In this document: positions 46,566 through 54,466 of the stretch, one piece after another | Position numbering within the stretch: position 1 is the stretch's first letter | Layout: every line of letters starts with the position of its first letter | Assembly (NCBI GenBank): GCA_963739175.1 | Contig: CAVTZH010000007.1 | Coordinates: forward strand, 186,001 to 250,000 | DNA length: 64,000 bases | Source of the DNA: VAZQ01 sp963739175 | GTDB taxonomy: Bacteria; Pseudomonadota; Alphaproteobacteria; Rhizobiales; Xanthobacteraceae | Direction of reading: 5' to 3' | The notes under the pieces: model-generated | What the model saw: the letters and a program-made list of their open reading frames with translations, nothing else | What the model was told of the DNA's origin: nothing | Databases searched by the model: none | Program-made: the position numbers and the translations under genes

Positions 46566-47261
46566 TTAAGCGACCTTGCGCTGCCGCGCCAATCCATCGA
46601 GATGCGCCAGCACCTCGTCGATATGCATCACGTCGGCATACTTGTGATGCAGGTCGAACAGATTGACCTTGTGCGTGATCATCGAGCGGTCGTAGGTGCA
46701 TTCCTCGACCACGGTGTTGTGGAAGCCGTAGGAATAGGCGTCGACGGTCGAGGCGCGCACGCAGCCCGATGTGCTCTCGCCGCAGATGATCAGGCTGTCG
46801 ATCCCTTTCATCTGCAGATGCGCGATCAACGGCGTGCCGAAGAACGCCGAGGCGCGCTCCTTGTAGATCACGAGCTCGCCCAGCTCCGGCGCCAGCTCCG
46901 CCTTGATGTCGTAGGTGTCGTCGGCGAGCTTGCCGATATTGCGGTTGGTCGATTGCACGCCGCCGGTATCGACATGGCGGGTGGAATAGATCACCGGCAC
47001 GCCGGCATTGCGCGCCGCCGCGAACAGCTTCTGCGTATAGGGCAGAGCGCGCCATGCATTCTCGCCGCAGGAGCCGGAGAACTCGCGGTCGACCTCGATC
47101 ACCGGGCGGTCGCCGCCGAGATAGGCCTTGTTGTAGAGATCGATCGCCAGTACCGCCGGATTGGCCCCGACATGCACGTCGCGGCGATAGGCCTCGTAGA
47201 TCTTCAGCGTGTCCGGGTCGATGACGTCTTTCCAGCAGTGGTCTTCAAAGTCGCGCGCCAT
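46566..47261 (-). CDS. Isochorismatase-family cysteine hydrolase
   Basis: An intact 231-residue hydrolase. Triad: Asp in 'VLAIDLYNKAYLGG', Lys in 'LVIYKERASAFFGT', Cys in 'CGESTSGCVRASTVDAYSYG'. It is a paralogue of the gene at 38611, sharing 'SGCVRA' and the downstream 'DRSxxxHxxNLxDxxxKYADV' pattern. It should cleave an amide of a small acid. It is divergent from the DoxX gene and lies between the tandem SBP operon and the methyltransferase pair. Confidence 0.86.
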   Translation of the reverse strand: MARDFEDHCWKDVIDPDTLKIYEAYRRDVHVGANPAVLAIDLYNKAYLGGDRPVIEVDREFSGSCGENAWRALPYTQKLFAAARNAGVPVIYSTRHVDTGGVQSTNRNIGKLADDTYDIKAELAPELGELVIYKERASAFFGTPLIAHLQMKGIDSLIICGESTSGCVRASTVDAYSYGFHNTVVEECTYDRSMITHKVNLFDLHHKYADVMHIDEVLAHLDGLARQRKVA

Positions 47262-47318
47262 GATAGGCTCCGAGGGTTAGGGGTTGCGGCGAGCATAGCA
47301 CAACGCGGGAGACGCGCG

Positions 47319-47711
47319 ATGGATGCTGCCCTGGCGATTGGACGCATTGTTCTGGTGATCATCTTTATTTTTTCGGGTTTCGGAAAGTTCGCCGATCTTT
47401 CCGGGACGGCGGCCTTTATCGCCAGCAAGGGGCTGCCGTTCCCCCAATTGCTGGCGGCCGGCGCCGGCGCTGGCGAGCTGATCTGCGGACTGGCAATCGC
47501 GATTGGATGGCAGACGCGGCTCGCCGCGATCGGCCTGATCGTGTTCACGGCGGTCGCGGCGTTCTTCTTTCACGACTTCTGGAATCTGGCGGCCGGCCCG
47601 GCGCGCGCCAACCAGATGATTCACGCGACGAAGAACCTGTCGATCATCGGCGGGCTGATCGTGCTCGCGGTCGCTGGCGCAGGGCGGTGGTCCGTCGACG
47701 GCCGGCGCTGA
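47319..47711 (+). CDS. DoxX family membrane protein
   Basis: An intact 130-residue inner-membrane protein with four helices ('IVLVIIFIFSGFGKFADL', 'LLAAGAGAGELICGLAIAIG', 'LAAIGLIVFTAVAAFFFHDF', 'LSIIGGLIVLAVAGAG'). This fits the DoxX/DoxD-like group, tied in some bacteria to redox or thiol stress. It is a single gene, divergent from the isochorismatase and convergent with methyltransferase paralogue 2. Confidence 0.88.
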   Translation: MDAALAIGRIVLVIIFIFSGFGKFADLSGTAAFIASKGLPFPQLLAAGAGAGELICGLAIAIGWQTRLAAIGLIVFTAVAAFFFHDFWNLAAGPARANQMIHATKNLSIIGGLIVLAVAGAGRWSVDGRR

Positions 47712-47737
47712 GGCGCGGCCGAAGGCGAAGGGTCCGG

Positions 47738-48553
47738 CTAGCGCGTCGCGCGCCAGCCGGTCGAGGTTCGGCTGATGCCTTCGATCGTCTTGCCGTTCAC
47801 CCGGCCGATGTAGCGGGCATCACCGGCGACGAACGAGATGGTGTCGCCGATCACCTTGCCGTCGACGATGTTGAGGGTCGAATTGCCGGTGCGGAAGGTG
47901 CCGAGCAGCGTCTGATAGGTCTGCTCCAGCCGCAGATCGCCGTCCGGCAGCTTCCAGGTGCCCTCGACCTTGGCCGGCACGATCCACAGATGCGCGCGGC
48001 AGTAGTTGGTGCAGTCGTCGGGGGACTCGATCGTCTGCTCCGGCCGCCAGTCGCCCATGTCGAACGAGTTCGACACCACGCGCGTGCCCGGCCGCATCTC
48101 GAGGATCTTAGGCCGCAGCTTCAGATTGATGCTCGGCAACAGGAACATCGTGACCACGGTGGCCTTGGAGAAATCGGTCGCGAACAGGTCGGCCTGCGTG
48201 AACGACGCAAGCTCGCCGACGCCGGCTTCCTTGGCGTTCCGCCGCGACAGCTCGACCATGTCGGGATTGTATTCGACGCCGATGGCGCGGGTGCCGCGCT
48301 TGGCGGCGGTGATCACGGTGCGGCCATCGCCGGAGCCGAGGTCCATCACCAGATCGGACGGCGTGACCTGCGCGAGGTCGAGCATGCGGTCGACCAGCGC
48401 CTGCGCGGTCGGGACCCAGATCACGTCCTTGCCCGCCTGGCCGACGCGCGGCTCGAACGGCGCCTTGGGCTCGGCAAAGGCGAGACCGGCGGCGACGATT
48501 GCCACGGCTGCGGCGGGCAGCGACCAAGCGAACGAGCGGTAAGAAAAGGTCAT
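47738..48553 (-). CDS. Exported SAM-dependent methyltransferase paralogue 2
   Basis: An intact 271-residue protein. A signal peptide ('SLPAAAVAIVAAGLAFAEPK') is followed by 'GKDVIWVPTAQALVDRMLDL', SAM motif I 'MDLGSGDGRTVITAAKRG', 'GVEYNPDMVELSRRNA', 'VSNSFDMGDWRPEQ', a Cys pair in 'DDCTNYCRAHLW', and the C-terminal beta domain starting 'IVPAKVEGTWKLPDGD'. GGAGG lies five bases before ATG 48553. It follows paralogue 3 on the same strand, 106 bases apart, and the three share every landmark in the same order. Confidence 0.85.
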   Translation of the reverse strand: MTFSYRSFAWSLPAAAVAIVAAGLAFAEPKAPFEPRVGQAGKDVIWVPTAQALVDRMLDLAQVTPSDLVMDLGSGDGRTVITAAKRGTRAIGVEYNPDMVELSRRNAKEAGVGELASFTQADLFATDFSKATVVTMFLLPSINLKLRPKILEMRPGTRVVSNSFDMGDWRPEQTIESPDDCTNYCRAHLWIVPAKVEGTWKLPDGDLRLEQTYQTLLGTFRTGNSTLNIVDGKVIGDTISFVAGDARYIGRVNGKTIEGISRTSTGWRATR

Positions 48554-48659
48554 GGCGTCCTCCATGAATCTGAAAGCGCCGCGGCGTTGGCCGTGTCGCT
48601 CGGATGAAAGCCGGGCGGGAGTTGGTGCTCCCGCCCGTATATCGCAGCCTGGTTGTCGA

Positions 48660-49469
48660 TCAGCGTGTCGCGCGCCAGCCGGCCGAGGTCTGGGCGATGC
48701 CCTCGATCGTGTTGCCGTTCACGCGGCCGGTGTACTGCATCGTGCCGGCGGTGAAGGTGATCTGGTCGCCGATCACCTTGCCGGTGTTGATGTTCATGTT
48801 GCTCGCGCCCTGGCGCATCGTGCCGGTGACGACCTGGTAGCGCTGCTCAAGGGTGAGCTCGCCGCCGTCCGGCAGCTTCCAGGTGCCCTGCACCTTCGCC
48901 GGAACGATCCACAGATGCGCGCGGCACCAGGATGTGCATTCCGGACCGGCCTGGATGGTCTGGTCCGGCGTCCAGTCGCCCATGTCGAACGAGTTCGACA
49001 CGATGCGGGTGCCGGGCTTGAGGTCGAGGATCTTCGGACGCAGCCGCAGATTGATGTCGGGCAGCAGGAACAGGGTGATAACCGTCGCCTTCGAGATGTC
49101 AGCCTGGAACAGGTCGCCCTCGATGAAGGTCGCGCGATCGGTCACGCCGGCCTGCTTCGCGGCTTCGCGCGCCAGCGCCACCATGTTCGGATTGAACTCG
49201 ACGCCGACCGCAGTCGCGCCGCGCTTCGCCGCGGTGATCACCGTGCGGCCGTCGCCCGAGCCGAGGTCCATGTGGTAGTCGTTCGCCGTCAGCTTGGCGA
49301 TGTCGAGCATCCGGTCGACCAGCGCCTGCGGCGACGGCACCCAGACCACGTCCTTGCCGGGCTGGCCGACGCGCGGCTCGAATTTTTCCGCCAGCGCTGC
49401 GCCGACCACGATGACGACCGCCAGGCACGAAAGCGCCAGCGATCGCGTAAAAGACTGCGATAAACTCAT
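48660..49469 (-). CDS. Exported SAM-dependent methyltransferase paralogue 3
   Basis: An intact 269-residue paralogue. Signal peptide 'SCLAVVIVVGAALAEKF', then 'GKDVVWVPSPQALVDRMLDI', motif I 'MDLGSGDGRTVITAAKRG', 'GVEFNPNMVALAR', 'VSNSFDMGDWTPDQ', Cys pair 'PECTSWCRAHLW' and the beta domain 'IVPAKVQGTWKLPDGGEL'. It ends 'AGWRATR', almost as paralogue 2 ('TGWRATR'). The last strands ('NTGKVIGDQITFTAGTMQYT', 'GRVNGNTIEGIA') look like a lipocalin- or outer-surface-like barrel. The role is unknown. Confidence 0.85.
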   Translation of the reverse strand: MSLSQSFTRSLALSCLAVVIVVGAALAEKFEPRVGQPGKDVVWVPSPQALVDRMLDIAKLTANDYHMDLGSGDGRTVITAAKRGATAVGVEFNPNMVALAREAAKQAGVTDRATFIEGDLFQADISKATVITLFLLPDINLRLRPKILDLKPGTRIVSNSFDMGDWTPDQTIQAGPECTSWCRAHLWIVPAKVQGTWKLPDGGELTLEQRYQVVTGTMRQGASNMNINTGKVIGDQITFTAGTMQYTGRVNGNTIEGIAQTSAGWRATR

Positions 49470-49807
49470 TACACCGGTCTCCAATGAATGCGTGACGCCG
49501 TGCGCCGGCGCCGAGGGGAACTGCCGCCCGGGCGGGACATTAGCGACCCCGGGGCGCTTTGTCAGTATCGATACGGTAGCGGTCGGCGTGCGCGCGTTTA
49601 CGGCATTTTTCCGTTGTGCCAAGGGGTTGCGGGAGCTCGCTTGGGCGCCGGATGCGACCCTTTGACATGAAATCGCGCGCGCATTTGCCCCGGCCGCCGG
49701 CCACCGCGCGCCCTTGGACGAGCAGCGAAAACGCGACATTCTTGCTTCGAGAGTCAGGTTCGCGCGGCGCTGACCGTGCCACAGCGAACATAGGGAAGGA
49801 CAACAAG

Positions 49808-50851
49808 ATGCGACTGAACGTTCGTGCGGGTATCGCCGCTTTCACGGTTGCCACTGCGGCGGGCCTGGCCAGCCAAGCCTCGGCGCAGCCCGCGGTCGAG
49901 CAGTTCTATAAGGGCAAGACGGTCGACGTGATCATCGGCTATCCGCCCGCCGGCTCGAACGACACCTATGCGCGCGCGCTCGCCCGCCATATCGGCAAGC
50001 ACATCCCCGGCCAGCCCAATGTGGTGCCGAAGAACATGCCGGGCGCGGGCAGCTTCCTGGCGGTCAACAACGTCTACGGCGTCGCGCCCAAGGACGGCAC
50101 CGTGCTGGCGATCGGCGCGCCGACAATCGCGCTCGACGAGCGCCTCGGCACCGCCAATGTGCGCTTCAAGACCGCCGAGCTCGGCTGGGTCGGGCGCGTC
50201 GATTCGCTGATCAACATGGTGTTCATGTGGCACACCTCGAAGGTGAAGACCTTCGCCGACTCGATGAAATACGAGTCGACGCTGTCGGGAACCGGCGCCG
50301 GCTCGACGGTCTCGATCTATCCGACCGTCATGAACAACGTGTTCGGCACCAAGTTCAAACTGATCATGGGATATCGCGGTTCGGCCGAGGCGCAGCTTGC
50401 GGTCGAACGCGGCGAGGTCGAGGGCCACTCGACGTCCTGGACTGCGGTCAAGGTCGGCCATCCGGATTGGTGGCCGAAGAAGACGATCTCGATCCTGGTG
50501 CAGTTCTCGCTCACGAGGCATCCGGAGTTGCCGGACATTCCGACCGCGGTCGATCTCGGCCGCAACGACGAGGAGAAGCAGGTGCTGAGCGCCATCATGG
50601 TGGCGGCCGAGGTCGGCTCCGCGTTCTTCACCACCCCGGGCGTGCCGCCGGAGCGGCTCGCCGCGCTGCGCCGTGCCTTCGATGCCACCATGAAGGATCC
50701 GGAATTCCTGGCCGATACCGCGAAAACCAAGCTCACGGTCGGGCCGATGGGCGGGGAGGCGCTGCAGAAGCTCGTCACCACGGTGAGCAACCTGTCGCCG
50801 GAGATGCTCGCCAAGGTTCGCACCGCCTACGTGACCGGACAGCAGCAATAA
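49808..50851 (+). CDS. Bug/TctC solute-binding protein, 'FYKGK/HIPGQP' type
   Basis: An intact 347-residue binding protein. The signal peptide ends 'ASQASAQPAVE', then 'FYKGKTVDVIIGYPPAGSND', 'GKHIPGQPNVVPKNMPGAGS', 'GVAPKDGTVLAIG', 'AVERGEVEGHSTSW' and 'FTTPGVPPERLAALRRAFDA'. AAGGA lies before the ATG. It stands alone, divergent from methyltransferase paralogue 3, with no enzyme genes on its strand until the subtilase. Confidence 0.92.
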   Translation: MRLNVRAGIAAFTVATAAGLASQASAQPAVEQFYKGKTVDVIIGYPPAGSNDTYARALARHIGKHIPGQPNVVPKNMPGAGSFLAVNNVYGVAPKDGTVLAIGAPTIALDERLGTANVRFKTAELGWVGRVDSLINMVFMWHTSKVKTFADSMKYESTLSGTGAGSTVSIYPTVMNNVFGTKFKLIMGYRGSAEAQLAVERGEVEGHSTSWTAVKVGHPDWWPKKTISILVQFSLTRHPELPDIPTAVDLGRNDEEKQVLSAIMVAAEVGSAFFTTPGVPPERLAALRRAFDATMKDPEFLADTAKTKLTVGPMGGEALQKLVTTVSNLSPEMLAKVRTAYVTGQQQ

Positions 50852-50989
50852 GGACACAGTTGTTGACTGCGTTGTCGGCGGTAGCCGGATAACACAGTTT
50901 CGCCATCGCGTTCTGGCAATGTGTTGAGTGGGTGGCGGCGCTTCGCGCGTTGCCGGGGAAAATCGCGTTTCTGGGGGGCCGGTCAGTCG

Positions 50990-52516
50990 ATGACCCGGAC
51001 GCTTTTCCGCACGTTCCTGTCATTGGTGCTGGCGTTGACGCTCGGCGTGCAGAGCGCGTCGGCGCAGTGCACAGAAAACTTCTGTCCTCCACGGCCTCAA
51101 CCAGGTCCATCCAATTCCAACAACAACAACACGGTCTGGTACGTCATTGGCGGTGTCGCCGCCGCCGCGCTTGGCGTCTTCATCGCATCGCGGCTGTTTC
51201 CGACGCCCGAGCGCGGACTGCCGCCGGAGCCGCCGCCGTCCGGCCCGCCACCGATCCAGCCGGTCAACCTGCCGCCGCCGGGCGGCGGCGCGGGTGCCCC
51301 CAGCGCGGGCAAAAGCGCTACGTCGAAGACCACCACGACGACCGCGCGCAAGGGATTCAACCTACCGCCGCTGGGCGCCGCCTATGTGCCTGACGAGGTG
51401 ATCCTCGACGTGCCGCCGAGCGTGTCGGAGGCCCAGCTCAACGCGATCGCTGCGCGCCATGCGATGACCCGCATGGAGACGCGGACCTTCCGTCTCACCG
51501 GCCGCCGGCTGTTCCGCTGGCGGATCGACGGCGGCACCAGCGTCCCCGACATGATCCGAAGCGTTGCAGGTGAGTCTCAGGTCGCCGGCGCGCAGGCGAA
51601 CTTCCTGTTCCCGCTGGCGCAGGAGCAGCTCCCGCAGATGAATGCCGACCAGTATGCGCCGGAGCGGCTCAACCTGCCCGAGGCGCACAAGCTCGCGACC
51701 GGCAGCCGCGTGCTGGTGGCGGTGATCGATTCCGGCATCGACGCTTCGCATGAGGAACTGGCCGGCGCGGTCGTGCGCAGCTTCGATGCCGCGGCCGCCA
51801 ACGGCTCGAACGGCAACGCCGCCGCGCATCCGCACGGCACCGGCATGGCCGGCGCGATCGCGGCGCGGCGCAACGTGCTCGGGATCGCGCCGCGCGTCGG
51901 CGTGCTGGCGGTGCGGGCGTTCGATCCGCGCACGCACAGCGGCGAGGGCACCACCTTCAACATCATCAAAGCGATCGACTGGTCGGTCGAGAACGGCGCC
52001 CGCATCATCAATATGAGCTTTGCCGGGCCGGCCGATCCGCGGCTGAGCGAGGTGCTCGACCGCGCCGCCAAGCGCGGCATCGTGCTGATCGCGGCCGCCG
52101 GCAATGCCGGGCCGAACTCGCCGCCGCTCTATCCCGCCGCCGACAGGAACGTCATCGCGGTGACCGCGACCGACATGGAGGACCGGCTCTTTACCGGGGC
52201 CAATCGCGGCAACCACATCGCGGTGGCGGCCCCGGGGGTCGACGTGCTGGTGCCGGCGCCGGGCGGGGCCTACCAGTTCACCACCGGGACCTCGGTCGCC
52301 GCCGCCCATGTCAGCGGCGTTGTGGCGCTGTTGCTCGAGCGCAACCCAAAGCTTACCCCCGCCGATGTCCGCAGGATTTTGACCCGCACCGCCAAATCCC
52401 TGGGCCCGCGGGATCGTTCCGGCGCCGGCCTGGTCAACGCCTACCAGGCGGTGGCCAACGCCTCGGCGCGCGAAGCCGGCGCCAAGCAGCCGCCGGCGAA
52501 CTCGGGCCAGCGCTGA
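50990..52516 (+). CDS. Membrane-anchored subtilase (S8 serine protease)
   Basis: A 508-residue exported protease. The signal peptide ('FLSLVLALTLGVQSASAQ') is followed by an Asn-rich turn, a membrane helix ('VWYVIGGVAAAALGVFIASR'), and a long Pro/Gly/Thr linker. A propeptide-like part ('VPDEVILDVPPSVSEAQLNA') then leads into the S8 domain. The triad is Asp in 'VIDSGIDASHEEL' (about 246), His in 'HPHGTGMAG' (about 281) and Ser in 'TGTSVAAAHVSG' (about 434). The oxyanion Asn is in 'AAAGNAGPNSPP'. I chose ATG 50990, where the signal peptide begins. It likely matures or degrades periplasmic or surface proteins. Confidence 0.88.
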   Translation: MTRTLFRTFLSLVLALTLGVQSASAQCTENFCPPRPQPGPSNSNNNNTVWYVIGGVAAAALGVFIASRLFPTPERGLPPEPPPSGPPPIQPVNLPPPGGGAGAPSAGKSATSKTTTTTARKGFNLPPLGAAYVPDEVILDVPPSVSEAQLNAIAARHAMTRMETRTFRLTGRRLFRWRIDGGTSVPDMIRSVAGESQVAGAQANFLFPLAQEQLPQMNADQYAPERLNLPEAHKLATGSRVLVAVIDSGIDASHEELAGAVVRSFDAAAANGSNGNAAAHPHGTGMAGAIAARRNVLGIAPRVGVLAVRAFDPRTHSGEGTTFNIIKAIDWSVENGARIINMSFAGPADPRLSEVLDRAAKRGIVLIAAAGNAGPNSPPLYPAADRNVIAVTATDMEDRLFTGANRGNHIAVAAPGVDVLVPAPGGAYQFTTGTSVAAAHVSGVVALLLERNPKLTPADVRRILTRTAKSLGPRDRSGAGLVNAYQAVANASAREAGAKQPPANSGQR

Positions 52517-52661
52517 GCCGACTGCATCCGGACACCGTTCTCCCCCGTATAGGCAGATGCCTCAACCAAAGTGGGAGAGCATGAAGGTCATCCTGCGACT
52601 GGCCGCTTCACGCTCAGATTTCCTAACGCTTGCGGCTCGCTTCATCGCGTTGGGGAAGCGC

Positions 52662-52779
52662 CGTAGGGTGGGCAAAGGCGCGTCTTCGCGCCGTGCCCAC
52701 GCGGACGCTGCTGCAATTGCAAAGTAAGCTGCAATTGCAAAGTAAGATGTGGGCACGCTTCGCTTTGCCCACCCTACGA
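52662..52779. repeat. REP-like palindrome with an 18-base tandem repeat
   Basis: Outer arms CGTAGGGTGGGCAAAGGCGC and GCTTCGCTTTGCCCACCCTACG pair over most of their length. Inside lie two exact copies of CTGCAATTGCAAAGTAAG (52711-52728 and 52729-52746). It separates the convergent subtilase and sulfatase genes. Confidence 0.82.
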
Positions 52780-52786
52780 GACCGAA

Positions 52787-54385
52787 TTACGCCGTCCGGG
52801 TCGGGCGCGGGCTGCGCTCGGCAAGCTCCATCATCTTGTGCAGGAGCCGCTCGGTCATCGCCTGCTTGGCGCCCGCCGCCGCGGGGTCGTCCCAGAGATT
52901 GTCCATCTCGAGCGGATCGTTTTCGAGGTCGTAGAATTCGCCCCACGGCACGCCGCGGTAGTAGGTGATGCGGTGGCGCCGGTCGACCAGGGTGCGCATC
53001 GTCATCTCGCCCGCGGTGCCGTGCAGCGGACGCTGCGAGCCGTATTCGATCAGGATGCCGTCGTGCCCGGCGCCGCCATCCATCATCGGCAGCACGCTCT
53101 TGCCCTGGATGCCGTTGTAGGACGCAAGGCGCGCGCGATCGAGCATGGTCGCGGCGATGTCGAGCGTGCCGGCGAGCGCGTCGGTGCGCGTGCCGGCGCG
53201 GGCGCCGTCGGGCTCGGCCCAGATGAACGGCACGCGGGTGAGGCCTTCATAAGCATAATTGCCTTTCAGCATGAGCTGATGGTCGCCCATCAGGTCGCCA
53301 TGGTCGCTGGTGAAGACCACCACGGTGTCCTTCGCCAGCCCGAGCTCGTCGAGGCGCTTGAGGATTTTCGCCATGCCGTCGTCGATCATCGTGATCATGC
53401 CGTAGGTCAACGCGATCGCTTCGCGGGTCTCGCGCTCGTTGACCGCGAAGGCCGGCTGCGAGTTGGCGACGCGCGTGCCGTTGTCGCGGGCGGCATGCAG
53501 CGCGGCGGCGTGCGGCGGCAGCGGCCGGTTGCCGATATGGAACGCGGCCGGCAACTCCATGTCCGACGGCTTGTACATGTCCCAGTAGCGGCCTGGCGGC
53601 GTGAACGGATGGTGCGGATCGGGAAACGAGCATTGCAGGAAGAACGGCGCGCCGGACTTCTGCTTGGCAAAGCTGTCGAGCCAGGCCAGCGTGCGCTCGA
53701 TCACATAAGATGTCGGATAGAGCTCCTCCGGCAGCGCGGTACGCCAGGCCTGCGGCAGCACGTAGTCGTGCGGCAACTGGTTCTCCGGCCCGCGCAGCTT
53801 GTCGCCGTCCGCACGGCGCTCGCGCAGCCACTGCGTATAGTGTCCCTGAACGCGCGTGGAATGTTGCGAGCACAGCTCGATGTGGTCGAAGCCGTAGTAC
53901 GGCCGGTTAAGGTCGTGTGCAGGGTTGGCGTCGAAGGTCTTGGCGTTCTCCTGGTCGTAGATCGGATTGCCGCGATCTTCCTTGTCGGCTTCGTCGAACC
54001 CTTTCGGCGGCACGACGTAGCCCGCCGGCGTTTCCGGCCGCTTTGCCGCCGGCGGCATGCCGGTGAAATTCTGCAGGTGGCTCTTGCCGATCAGCGCCGT
54101 CTGCCAGCCGGAGGCGCGCAGCATCTGGATGAAGGTGTTGGCGGCAAGCGACAGCGAGATGCCGTTGCTGCGCACCCCGTGCAGCGACGGCATCCGTCCG
54201 GTGGCGAGCGTCGCGCGGTTGGGCTGGCAGACCGGGCTCGCCACATAGAAACGGTCGAAGGCGACGCCGCGCCGCGCAATCGAGTCGATCGCCGGCGTGC
54301 GCACGGTGCGGTTGCCGTAGCAGCCGAGATGGTCGGCGCGCAGCTGGTCGCAGATGAAGAACAGGATGTTGGGGCGGGACGTCAT
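52787..54385 (-). CDS. Sulfatase family hydrolase (type I)
   Basis: An intact 532-residue arylsulfatase-like enzyme. The formylglycine motif is 'CQPNR' (Cys about 53) in 'ASPVCQPNRATLATG', with metal ligands in 'FFICDQLRADHLG' and 'VFTSDHGDLMGDHQL'. It has no signal peptide, so it is cytosolic, which fits action on small sulfate, phosphonate or choline esters. A formylglycine-generating enzyme is needed and is not in the window. It is divergent from ribD across 81 bases. Confidence 0.9.
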   Translation of the reverse strand: MTSRPNILFFICDQLRADHLGCYGNRTVRTPAIDSIARRGVAFDRFYVASPVCQPNRATLATGRMPSLHGVRSNGISLSLAANTFIQMLRASGWQTALIGKSHLQNFTGMPPAAKRPETPAGYVVPPKGFDEADKEDRGNPIYDQENAKTFDANPAHDLNRPYYGFDHIELCSQHSTRVQGHYTQWLRERRADGDKLRGPENQLPHDYVLPQAWRTALPEELYPTSYVIERTLAWLDSFAKQKSGAPFFLQCSFPDPHHPFTPPGRYWDMYKPSDMELPAAFHIGNRPLPPHAAALHAARDNGTRVANSQPAFAVNERETREAIALTYGMITMIDDGMAKILKRLDELGLAKDTVVVFTSDHGDLMGDHQLMLKGNYAYEGLTRVPFIWAEPDGARAGTRTDALAGTLDIAATMLDRARLASYNGIQGKSVLPMMDGGAGHDGILIEYGSQRPLHGTAGEMTMRTLVDRRHRITYYRGVPWGEFYDLENDPLEMDNLWDDPAAAGAKQAMTERLLHKMMELAERSPRPTRTA

Positions 54386-54466
54386 GCTGGCCGTTTTTCG
54401 ATGGTGTATTGTGAGGGCGGGCTGCTTAGTTGAGCGGATGCTATCCTAGTATGCAACAAGGCCGGG

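Noticed and set aside
52838..54433. Long open frames opposite the sulfatase, and similar ones opposite iorB, the GMC gene and others.
   Set aside because: Their proteins are Arg/Ala/Gly-rich with no domains, signal or ribosome sites, as expected for shadows of high-GC genes.
54386..54466. An FMN riboswitch before ribD.
   Set aside because: The leader is only 81 bases and has none of the conserved RFN-element segments.
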